Shown here: piece after piece, positions 1-4,629 of the stretch
Numbering within the stretch: the first letter of the stretch is position 1
Layout of the letters: the number at the start of each line of letters is the position of its first letter
Origin: CAZLNO01 sp964561005
Lineage (GTDB): Bacteria; Pseudomonadota; Alphaproteobacteria; Kiloniellales; Rhodovibrionaceae
Direction of reading: 5' to 3'
NCBI GenBank assembly: GCA_964561005.1
Contig: CAZLNO010000154.1
Span: 1 to 6,208, forward strand
DNA: 6,208 nt
The notes under the pieces: model-generated
What the model was told of the DNA's origin: nothing
Databases searched by the model: none
Seen by the model: the letters and a program-made list of their open reading frames with translations, nothing else
Translations under genes and position numbers: made by a program

Positions 1-182
1 AGCACGCGCCCGGCGCTGACCGCCTCCAGGCCCGCGATCTTGCGCAGCGTGGTCGACTCGCCGCAACCGGAGGCGCCGAGGAGGACGAGAAACCGGCCGG
101 ATTCGGCCCGCGTGGTCAGCCCGTCGACCGCCAGGGTGTCGCCCCACCGCTTCGTCACGCCGTCGAGCACGATCTCCGACAT
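1..182 (-). CDS. ABC transporter ATP-binding protein, N-terminal part (UgpC/MalK-like), with altered Walker A
   Basis: This is the first 60 codons of an ABC import ATPase that continues past the left edge. The ATG (complement of 180-182) follows an AGGAG ribosome site at 195-199 with a 10-nt spacer. The start MSEIVLDGVTKRWGD, then FLVLLGASGCGEST at residues 31-44 and TLRKIAGLE at 45-53, match the N-terminus of CUT1-type sugar/glycerol-3-phosphate ATPases (UgpC, MalK), which power uptake at the inner membrane. The odd point is the Walker A motif: the invariant lysine that contacts the ATP phosphates is Glu42 (GAG in place of AAG, one base apart). The Q-loop, signature and Walker B motifs lie outside the window, so activity cannot be judged. 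It lies 104 bp downstream of glpR on the same strand, which suggests glycerol-3-phosphate or a related substrate (inference). It could also be a pseudogene, or one half of a heterodimer whose partner has the intact site. Confidence 0.85.
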   Translation of the reverse strand, partial: MSEIVLDGVTKRWGDTLAVDGLTTRAESGRFLVLLGASGCGESTTLRKIAGLEAVSAGRV

Positions 183-216
183 CGCGGGCCCGTCTCCTAG
201 TCCGCCTGACTACGCG

Positions 217-246
217 AGTATGATGAGAACATGCTGGCGAAGTCAA
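217..246 (-). promoter_or_regulatory. Sigma70-like promoter for the ABC ATPase gene
   Basis: On the minus strand, TTGACT (complement of 241-246) and CATACT (complement of 217-222) are 18 bp apart. This is a close fit to a housekeeping promoter, with expected transcription start near 210 and the ATG at 182. ATGTTC, a GlpR half-site-like hexamer (complement of 227-232), lies in the spacer without a matching second half. The promoter suggests the transporter can be transcribed independently of glpR. Confidence 0.5.
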
Positions 247-261
247 ATAGCCAAAACATTC

Positions 262-279
262 GTGTCACTTTTATGACAC
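262..279. promoter_or_regulatory. Dyad GTGTCA-N6-TGACAC between glpR and the ABC gene
   Basis: This is a perfect 6-bp inverted repeat with a 6-bp AT-rich spacer (CTTTTA), starting 7 bp past the glpR stop and ending 15 bp upstream of the -35 box of the ATPase promoter. That location suits an activator or repressor site. It could also form a short RNA hairpin after glpR, but the stem is weak and the T-rich stretch begins several bases later, so it is a poor intrinsic terminator. I cannot assign a protein to it. Confidence 0.35.
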
Positions 280-286
280 TCCGGGC

Positions 287-1090
287 CTAGTCTTGGCCGT
301 CGGCCGCGAGCGTGTCGGCGATGACCAGGCGCACGCGGTGCATCTCCAGGGCCTCGCCGACCTCGGCGGGCGGCGGGGCGTCCGTGAAGACGGCATCGAT
401 GTCGCGGACGTGGCCGACACGGACCATCGCGTCGCCGCTGAACTTGCTGTGGTCGAGCGCGACGAAGCGGCGCTGGGCGATGCCCATGGCGGCGGTGGTG
501 AGCTGCACGTCCCGGTAGTCGTAATCGAGAAGCGCGCCTTCGGCGTCGATCGCGCCGATCCCGAAGAGGCCGTAGCTGACCTTGAAGCCGCGCACGAAAT
601 CGGCGGCCGGGCCTCCCGTGATGGCGCGGTCCCGGTTGCGCAGCACGCCGCCCGGCAGGATGATCTCGAAGTCGTCGCGCTCGCTGAGGATCGTGGCCGC
701 GCTCATGTGGTTGGTGATGATCCGCAGGCCGCGCCGGTCCGTCAGGGCCTCGGCGACGGCTTCCATCGTCGTGCCGATGTCGATGAAGACCGAGGCGCCG
801 TCCGGCACCTCGTCCGCCACGCGCCGGGCGATCGCGCGCTTCTCCGCGGCGAAGCGCACCTTGCGCGCGGCGTAGGCGAGCGGATCGGCCGTCGACGGCA
901 GCCCCGCGCCGCCGCGGTAGCGGGTGACGCGGTCCCGCGCGGCCAGCGCGCGGATGTCCCGCCGCACCGTCTGCGTCGACACCGCGAGCCGGGCGGACAG
1001 CTCCTCGATCGTCGCGTAGCCGCGCCGTTCGACGAGATCGACGATGAACGCCCGCCGGCTGTCGACATCCCTCGTGAAATCCTTGGGCAT
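287..1090 (-). CDS. glpR: GlpR, DeoR-family glycerol-3-phosphate regulon repressor
   Basis: This is a 267-residue DeoR-family transcription repressor. Residues 12-66 form the DeoR winged helix-turn-helix (RRAFIVDLVERRGYATIEEL, then VSTQTVRRDI). Residues 83-257 form the sugar-phosphate-sensing DeoRC domain, with FIDIGTT at 102-108, ITNHMSAA at 125-132, LPGG at 145-148 and DHSKF at 213-217. Recalled E. coli GlpR (about 252 residues) has near-identical blocks: FIDIGTTPEAVAHAL against FIDIGTTMEAVAEAL, SLLEFDY against ALLDYDY, and VYTDAPPP against VFTDAPPP. This supports glycerol-3-phosphate as effector, above a generic DeoR call. The ATG at 1090 is preceded by GAGGGGAACG, a good ribosome site. 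The ATPase gene downstream on the same strand is the likely target, and a GlpR-like dyad upstream suggests autoregulation. Nothing in it looks broken. Confidence 0.85.
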   Translation of the reverse strand: MPKDFTRDVDSRRAFIVDLVERRGYATIEELSARLAVSTQTVRRDIRALAARDRVTRYRGGAGLPSTADPLAYAARKVRFAAEKRAIARRVADEVPDGASVFIDIGTTMEAVAEALTDRRGLRIITNHMSAATILSERDDFEIILPGGVLRNRDRAITGGPAADFVRGFKVSYGLFGIGAIDAEGALLDYDYRDVQLTTAAMGIAQRRFVALDHSKFSGDAMVRVGHVRDIDAVFTDAPPPAEVGEALEMHRVRLVIADTLAADGQD

Positions 1091-1135
1091 CGTTCCCCTC
1101 GCTGCCCACCGCGGGGACCGGCGGACCGCCGCCTC

Positions 1136-1148
1136 ATACGAGACGTAT
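1136..1148. promoter_or_regulatory. Short dyad ATACG-AGA-CGTAT upstream of glpR
   Basis: This is a perfect 5-bp inverted repeat around a 3-bp centre, 46-58 bp upstream of the glpR start codon. It may lie in the 5' leader or core promoter and could be a protein-binding site. It is short enough to occur by chance, and I know no factor with this sequence. Confidence 0.25.
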
Positions 1149-1158
1149 CACGCGCCGC

Positions 1159-1178
1159 TCTGTTGGGAATCTAACATT
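1159..1178. promoter_or_regulatory. Candidate GlpR operator
   Basis: TGTT at 1161-1164 and AACA at 1173-1176 are 8 bp apart and symmetric about the centre, the geometry of the enterobacterial GlpR box (TGTTCG-N4-CGAACA core). Over the 20-bp window I count about 14 positions agreeing with that consensus as I recall it, with the AACATT right half fully conserved. It lies in the AT-rich stretch upstream of glpR where its promoter is expected, suggesting autorepression. The alphaproteobacterial consensus may differ, so this is tentative. Confidence 0.4.
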
Positions 1179-1448
1179 CAACTGTAAGGAACCGGACACA
1201 CCGAGGCAATGCGCGCTTGCCCGCCAGCACGGCGACGGGCCCGGATGAGCAAGCCATTGAGATTGCAGCCAGAAGGTGTGGATCGGCGCGGGGTCACGAC
1301 GCCGACCGGCGCAGGAAGCCGTCGAAATTCCTGAAGGTGGCGGGAGTCAAAGCTCGCGCCGATGCACGGTGGGGTGCCGCCTCGCGCTGGGCGGGGCCCG
1401 CCTCGACGATGCCACCACGGCGCTCACCGCGTCCCCGCGCCGTCCCTC

Positions 1449-2981
1449 TCACGCCTCGCCGTTCGCCTTCTCCACCAGCTCTTCCTTGCGCCGGGCCACG
1501 AAGGCCTCCAGGGCCTCGCGCGTTCCTTCGTCCAACGCCGGCGCCTCGTAGGTCTCCAGCAATTGCTGCCAGATGCGGGTGGCGCGAACCTCGGCGGTCT
1601 CGGCGCCGGCCTCTTCCCAGCTCTCGTAGTTGCGCCAGTCGGACAGCATCGGGGTGTAGAACGCCGTCTCGTAGCGTTCCATGGTGTGCTCGGCGCCGAA
1701 GAAGTGGCCGCCGGGCCCGACCTCGGCGATGGCGTCCAGGGCGAGGGTGTCGTCGTTCACCTCCACCGGCCTCAGCGTCTCGGCCATCATCTGCAGCAGC
1801 TCGGCGTCCAGGACGACCTTCTCGAACGAGGCGGTCAGCCCGCCCTCCAGCCAGCCCGCGGCATGGTAGAGCAGGTTGGCGTGGCCCAGCACGCCGGCCC
1901 AGATCGCCATCTCGGACTCATAGGCCGCCTGGGCGTCCACGGCGTTGCTGGCGTTGGCGTTGGAGGCGCGGTAGGGCAGGCCGTAGCGCCGGGCGAGCTG
2001 GCCGGCGGCGAGCTGCGCCTGGGCGTTCTCCGGCGTGCCGAAGGCGGGGGCGCCGCTGCGCATGTCCACGTTCGAGGTGAAGGCGCCGTAGACCACGGGG
2101 TTGCCCGGCCGCACGACCTGGGTCAGCACCACCCCGGCCAGCGCCTCGGCGTTCTGCTGCGCCAGCGCGGCGGGCAGGGTCACCGGGGTCATCGCGCCCA
2201 TCAGGGTGAACGGCGTGATGACCGGGCACTGCCCCCACTCGCACAGCGCGATCAGCCCCTCCGACATCGGTCCGTCGAAGCGCCGCGGCGAGTTTACCGA
2301 GATGACCGAGAGCACGCCGGGGTCGTCCACCAGCTCCGCCCGCGTCGTGCCGCGCGCCAGGGCGGCCACGTCGATGCCGTCCAGCGCCCGGTCCGCCCCG
2401 ATCGCCGAGCAGTGGTAGACCCGGTCGGTGTAGGTGACGTTGGCGAGGTAGCAGTCCAGGTGCCGCGTCTCGGCCGGCAGCTCCACCGGCGCCGTCGGCT
2501 GGTTGCCGATCAGGTGGATGATGTTCAGCGACTGCGCCAGCTTCAGCAGGTTGCAGTAGTCGGGGTAGTTGCCCTGGCGCCGGCCGTTGACCCGGTCCAT
2601 CACCGTCGGCGGCCCGGCCACCAGGCCGAAGTTGATATGATTGCCGCCCAGCGTCACGGCGTGCTCGGGATTGCGCGGGGTCAGCGTGACACTGGCCGGC
2701 GCCCTGGCCACGAACTCGGCGACCATCGCGCGGTCGAACTTCACCAGCCCGCTGGCGTGGTCGACCTCGGCCCCGGCGTCGTCCAGCAGGCGCAGCGCCC
2801 GCGGGCTCATGAACTCGATGCCGATCTCCTCCAGGATGCGCATCGCCGCGTCGTGGATGCGCTCCAGTTGCCCGGCATCGAAGATCTCGACGGGGGCAAG
2901 GGGGCTTTGGACGCGCGTCCAGGGAAGCTGGTGAATGGCGTCGGCGCTCCGACGGGCGGCGCCGCGGCGTCGGCGGCTCAT
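1449..2981 (-). CDS. MttB-family (trimethylamine methyltransferase-like, COG5598) protein, non-pyrrolysine
   Basis: This 510-residue protein is one long MttB/MtgB-type TIM-barrel domain (about residues 35-500). Members move a methyl group from a quaternary or tertiary amine to a cognate corrinoid protein in the cytoplasm. Family-like segments include IGIEFMSPRAL (53-63), APASVTLTPRNPEH (95-108), LAQQNAEALAGVVL (273-286), PVVYGAFTSNVDMRSG (295-310), TPENAQAQLAAGQLARRYGLP (316-336), VDAQAAYESEMA (348-359) and GPGGHFFGAEHTMERYETAFY (422-442). Archaeal MttB has an in-frame amber codon for pyrrolysine; here the frame is uninterrupted, so it belongs to the non-Pyl group typified by the glycine betaine methyltransferase MtgB. 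The ATG at 2981 is chosen because AAGGA lies 8 nt upstream and because the 48 extra codons to 3125 run through the promoter region. It is divergent from a GlxA-type regulator, its likely controller. The substrate is not predictable from sequence, and no corrinoid protein or reductive activase is in view. Confidence 0.85.
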   Translation of the reverse strand: MSRRRRGAARRSADAIHQLPWTRVQSPLAPVEIFDAGQLERIHDAAMRILEEIGIEFMSPRALRLLDDAGAEVDHASGLVKFDRAMVAEFVARAPASVTLTPRNPEHAVTLGGNHINFGLVAGPPTVMDRVNGRRQGNYPDYCNLLKLAQSLNIIHLIGNQPTAPVELPAETRHLDCYLANVTYTDRVYHCSAIGADRALDGIDVAALARGTTRAELVDDPGVLSVISVNSPRRFDGPMSEGLIALCEWGQCPVITPFTLMGAMTPVTLPAALAQQNAEALAGVVLTQVVRPGNPVVYGAFTSNVDMRSGAPAFGTPENAQAQLAAGQLARRYGLPYRASNANASNAVDAQAAYESEMAIWAGVLGHANLLYHAAGWLEGGLTASFEKVVLDAELLQMMAETLRPVEVNDDTLALDAIAEVGPGGHFFGAEHTMERYETAFYTPMLSDWRNYESWEEAGAETAEVRATRIWQQLLETYEAPALDEGTREALEAFVARRKEELVEKANGEA

Positions 2982-3035
2982 GGTGTCCGTCCTTTTCCTG
3001 TCGGCGGCGACCTTCGCGTCGATTTGTCTTGCATA

Positions 3036-3053
3036 ATGGTGACAGCAAACCAT
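3036..3053. promoter_or_regulatory. Dyad ATGGT-N8-ACCAT in the divergent region
   Basis: This is a perfect 5-bp inverted repeat with an 8-bp spacer (GACAGCAA), placed between the two copies of the direct repeat. It may be a second protein site or a chance dyad in an AT-rich stretch. Confidence 0.2.
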
Positions 3054-3063
3054 AGTCCCAGAA

Positions 3064-3075
3064 GGACATTTGTCC
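3064..3075. promoter_or_regulatory. Dyad GGACA-TT-TGTCC in the divergent region
   Basis: This 12-bp near-continuous palindrome overlaps the second direct-repeat copy. GTCC at 3055-3058 provides a further partial copy nearby. It could form part of a composite operator. Confidence 0.25.
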
Positions 3076-3138
3076 CGCACACGACATCGAGTGGTCCGGC
3101 AGGACGCGCTCGCGAAAGGGCCCACAAGAACGACAAAG

Positions 3139-4170
3139 ATGGCGGGTATGTACGAGACGAGTCGTCAGCCCCGGCAGGAGGGCGAGCCCGGTGGGCCGCG
3201 CACCTTCGGCTTCCTTCTGATCCCGCGCTTTTCCCTGCTGGCCTTCGCCTCGGCGCTGGAGCCGCTGCGCGCGGCCAACCAGGCCAGCGGCCAGAACCTC
3301 TACGACTGGACGGTGATCTCGACGGACGGCGCGTCGGTGCCGGCCTCCAACGGCGTCAGCGTGAACTGCGATGCGGACGTGGAAGGCGCCGGGCGGCTGC
3401 ACACGCTGATCGTGGCCAGCGGCATGGCCGTCGGCGCGGGCTACGAGGACAAGGCCCTCTTCGCCTGGCTGCGCCGCGTGGCCCGCCAGGGCGTGCGCCT
3501 GGGGGCGCTGTCGACCGGCACCTACATCCTGGCGCGGGCGGGGCTGCTGGAGGGCTATCGCGTCACCATCCACTGGCAGCACCTGGCGGCCTTCGCCGAG
3601 GATTTCCCCGAGCTGGACGTCTCCGAGGAGCTGTTCGAGATCGACCGCAACCGCCTGACCTGCTCCGGCGGCGAGGCGGCGCTGGACATGATGCTGTCGC
3701 TGATCGCGCTGGAGCACGGCCGCGACCTGGCCACGGCGGTGTCCGAGAACTTTATCCACGAGCGCATCCGCGACACCCACGACACCCAGCGCATGGCGCT
3801 GCGCACCCGGCTGGGTATCAGCCACCCCAAGCTGTTGAGCGTCGTGGAGCTGATGGAGGAGCACCTGGAGGAACCGCTGCCGCGATCCGAGCTGGCGGCG
3901 CGGGCCGGGCTGTCCACCCGGCAACTGGAACGGCTGTTCCGCAAGTACATGGGGCGCACGCCCACGCGCTATTACCTTGAGCTGCGGCTGAACCGGGCGC
4001 GGACGCTCTTGAACCAGACCTCGATGTCGATCCTTGACGTGGCGCTGGCCTGCGGCTTCGTCTCGGCCAGCCACTTCTCCAAGTGCTACCGCGAGTTCTT
4101 CGACAGGACGCCGCGCGAGGAGCGGGCGGTGACGCTGTCGGAGCCGCGCGGCGGGAAGGTCTCGGCCTGA
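3139..4170 (+). CDS. GlxA-family AraC-type transcription regulator (GbdR/CdhR-like)
   Basis: This is a 343-residue regulator with two domains. Residues 22-190 are a DJ-1/PfpI (class I amidotransferase-like) fold: FGFLLIPRFSLLAFASALEPLRAAN, then LGALSTGTYILARAGLLEGYRVTIHW and RLTCSGGEAALDMML. Residues 245-330 are a C-terminal AraC double helix-turn-helix: LAARAGLSTRQLERLF, then ILDVALACGFVSASHFSKCYREFF. Well-studied members of this architecture (GbdR, CdhR, SouR) activate betaine, carnitine and sarcosine catabolism. The residue aligned with the usual nucleophile Cys is Ser125, fitting a ligand-sensing rather than enzymatic role. The ATG at 3139 is preferred over TTG 3070, which overlaps the putative operator; ATG 3148 is an alternative. 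None has a strong ribosome site. It is divergent from the mttB-like gene, its probable target, and upstream of hutH. Confidence 0.85.
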   Translation: MAGMYETSRQPRQEGEPGGPRTFGFLLIPRFSLLAFASALEPLRAANQASGQNLYDWTVISTDGASVPASNGVSVNCDADVEGAGRLHTLIVASGMAVGAGYEDKALFAWLRRVARQGVRLGALSTGTYILARAGLLEGYRVTIHWQHLAAFAEDFPELDVSEELFEIDRNRLTCSGGEAALDMMLSLIALEHGRDLATAVSENFIHERIRDTHDTQRMALRTRLGISHPKLLSVVELMEEHLEEPLPRSELAARAGLSTRQLERLFRKYMGRTPTRYYLELRLNRARTLLNQTSMSILDVALACGFVSASHFSKCYREFFDRTPREERAVTLSEPRGGKVSA

Positions 4171-4394
4171 GTCAGGGGTGGGCCGGCCGCCGCCGCCGCC
4201 GGCCTTGCCTGACTGTCGCAGCCGCAGCCCGGGTAGCGCGCGCAGGGCCGGGTGTCGTGGCGGATGTCGGCGGCAAGCTGGCGCAGGTGCTGGGGACAGA
4301 GGCCGCTCTGGCAGCCGCAGTCGCAGGCCCGGCGCTCGATATCGGCCGCGTCGGCGTCGAATTTGCTGGCCACCCAGTAGAAGCAATCGGGCAT
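4086..4394 (-). CDS. Small cysteine-rich protein of unknown function
   Basis: This predicted protein has 102 residues and I do not recognise it. Its first 62 residues hold 8 Cys (positions 4, 24, 26, 28, 33, 51, 57, 59), arranged as C24-x-C-x-C-x4-C-P-x-H36 and C51-x5-C-x-C59. This pattern suggests metal binding or disulphides. There is no signal peptide or membrane segment. Codons from the ATG to about residue 60 end almost entirely in G or C, as in the neighbouring genes. A consensus-like promoter lies 60-90 bp upstream on the same strand. The ribosome site is weak (GGGG, about 6 nt upstream). A TTG at 4442 is a less likely start. The last 28 codons run antisense through the 3' end of the regulator gene and a proline/alanine stretch through the post-regulator hairpin. 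The true C-terminus might therefore be shorter if there is a frameshift, or the ORF may be spurious. Confidence 0.45.
   Translation of the reverse strand: MPDCFYWVASKFDADAADIERRACDCGCQSGLCPQHLRQLAADIRHDTRPCARYPGCGCDSQARPAAAAAGPPLTQAETFPPRGSDSVTARSSRGVLSKNSR
4171..4213 (+). terminator. Hairpin immediately after the regulator stop codon
   Basis: GTCAGG (4171-4176) pairs with CCTGAC (4208-4213), and GGCCGG (4181-4186) with CCGGCC (4199-4204). The two stems are separated by a small internal loop, and the terminal loop is a CCG repeat. It starts on the base after the TGA. No T-tract follows, so it is not a textbook intrinsic terminator; a 3'-end-stabilising or Rho-assisted structure is more likely. 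It also lies inside the convergent Cys-rich ORF. Confidence 0.5.
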
Positions 4395-4457
4395 GGCGCG
4401 CCCCAGGCTTTGCAATTGCGATCGCGAAGTTGTGGTTTCCAAGTACGGTTACCAAAT

Positions 4458-4487
4458 TATTAACTCGCATTTTGTGTTCGATGTCAA
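4458..4487 (-). promoter_or_regulatory. Sigma70-like promoter firing leftwards, for the Cys-rich ORF
   Basis: On the minus strand, a perfect TTGACA (complement of 4482-4487) is followed 18 bp later by TTAATA (complement of 4458-4463), within a stretch much richer in A and T than its surroundings. Transcription would start near 4450, leaving a leader of about 55 nt before the ATG at 4394. Because it points away from hutH, it supports a real minus-strand gene here. Confidence 0.5.
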
Positions 4488-4506
4488 TGAGCAGGCGCCA
4501 ACACCA

Positions 4507-4537
4507 GGCGCGTGTGGCCGCGCGACCACACCGCGCC
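4507..4537 (+). promoter_or_regulatory. hutH leader hairpin 1
   Basis: GGCGCGTGTGG (4507-4517) pairs with CCACACCGCGCC (4526-4537), an 11-bp stem with one bulged base and an 8-base loop. The right arm is also the left arm of hairpin 2, so the two cannot form together. Confidence 0.45.
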
Positions 4538-4547
4538 TCCGGCGCGG
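4531..4547 (+). promoter_or_regulatory. hutH leader hairpin 2, alternative to hairpin 1
   Basis: CCGCGCC (4531-4537) and GGCGCGG (4541-4547) are perfect inverted repeats around TCC. The 3-base loop is tight but allowed. It competes with hairpin 1 for bases 4531-4537. Confidence 0.35.
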
Positions 4548-4551
4548 CCAC

Positions 4552-4584
4552 CCGCCGCCGCGATTGGCAAGCGCGCGGCGGCGG
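4552..4584 (+). promoter_or_regulatory. hutH leader hairpin 3
   Basis: CCGCCGCCGCG (4552-4562) pairs perfectly over 11 bp with CGCGGCGGCGG (4574-4584) around an 11-base loop, 45 bp upstream of the hutH ATG. The next bases are TGATAG with no T-run, so it is not a canonical terminator. It could act as an attenuator, stability element or protein site, or end transcription arriving from the regulator gene with help from Rho. Confidence 0.45.
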
Positions 4585-4615
4585 TGATAGACCCGGACAG
4601 GTGGACGCCAAGGGC

Positions 4616-4621
4616 GGGAGG
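4616..4621 (+). promoter_or_regulatory. hutH ribosome binding site
   Basis: GGGAGG lies 8 nt upstream of the ATG at 4630. It is a strong site and fixes the start of hutH. Confidence 0.7.
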
Positions 4622-4629
4622 GCCGAGCC

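Larger units (their letters stand above)
1091..1448. other. 358-bp intergenic region between glpR and the mttB-like gene
   Basis: The part next to glpR (1091-1195) holds its ribosome site, the two dyads above and an AT-rich stretch at about 1165-1195 that probably carries its promoter; no clean -35/-10 pair stands out. From about 1200 to 1448, which is 3' of the mttB-like gene, I see no convincing gene, RNA gene, repeat or T-tracted terminator. The GGCGGG and CCCGCC tracts at 1390-1402 are separated by one base and cannot form a normal hairpin. Open frames crossing this stretch are random GC-rich frames. Confidence 0.6.
3022..3079. repeat. Direct repeat ATTTGTCYYGCA, two copies: putative AraC/GlxA-regulator operator
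   Basis: ATTTGTCTTGCA at 3022-3033 and ATTTGTCCCGCA at 3068-3079 agree at 10 of 12 positions, in the same orientation, 46 bp apart. AraC-family proteins commonly bind direct repeats, so these are good candidates for the divergently encoded regulator. The second copy lies inside the frame that would begin at a TTG at 3070, which argues for the later ATG start of the regulator. Confidence 0.4.
2982..3138. promoter_or_regulatory. Divergent promoter region between the mttB-like and GlxA-type regulator genes
   Basis: This 157-bp region drives both genes. Its centre (about 3020-3075) is clearly more AT-rich than its surroundings. A possible plus-strand promoter is TTGCAT (3029-3034 by overlap with TTGCATAA) with CATAGT 16 bp downstream at 3051-3056; both are weak. 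No clean minus-strand promoter stands out. It also holds the direct repeat and dyads listed separately, the likely binding sites for the regulator. Confidence 0.6.

Noticed and set aside
262..279. Intrinsic terminator after glpR
   Set aside because: The stem is only 6 bp, and the T-rich stretch is short and displaced. A protein-binding dyad is more likely.
293..1174. 293-codon plus-strand frame opposite glpR
   Set aside because: It is a shadow of the well-supported glpR and has no family motif.
1390..1402. GGCGGG/CCCGCC as a terminator of the mttB-like gene
   Set aside because: Only one base separates the arms, so no normal hairpin can form, and no T-tract follows.
2982..3125. N-terminal extension of the mttB-like protein to 3125
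   Set aside because: The extra 48 residues run through the AT-rich promoter region and are unlike the family. AAGGA upstream of the ATG at 2981 gives a better start.
3070..3138. TTG start at 3070 for the GlxA-type regulator
   Set aside because: It would place the direct repeat and dyad inside the coding region. The spacing from GAAGGA is very short and the extension has no domain similarity.
1362..3980. 872-codon plus-strand open frame
   Set aside because: It is antisense to the mttB-like gene, then out of frame with the regulator. Composition is low-complexity and there are no recognisable motifs.
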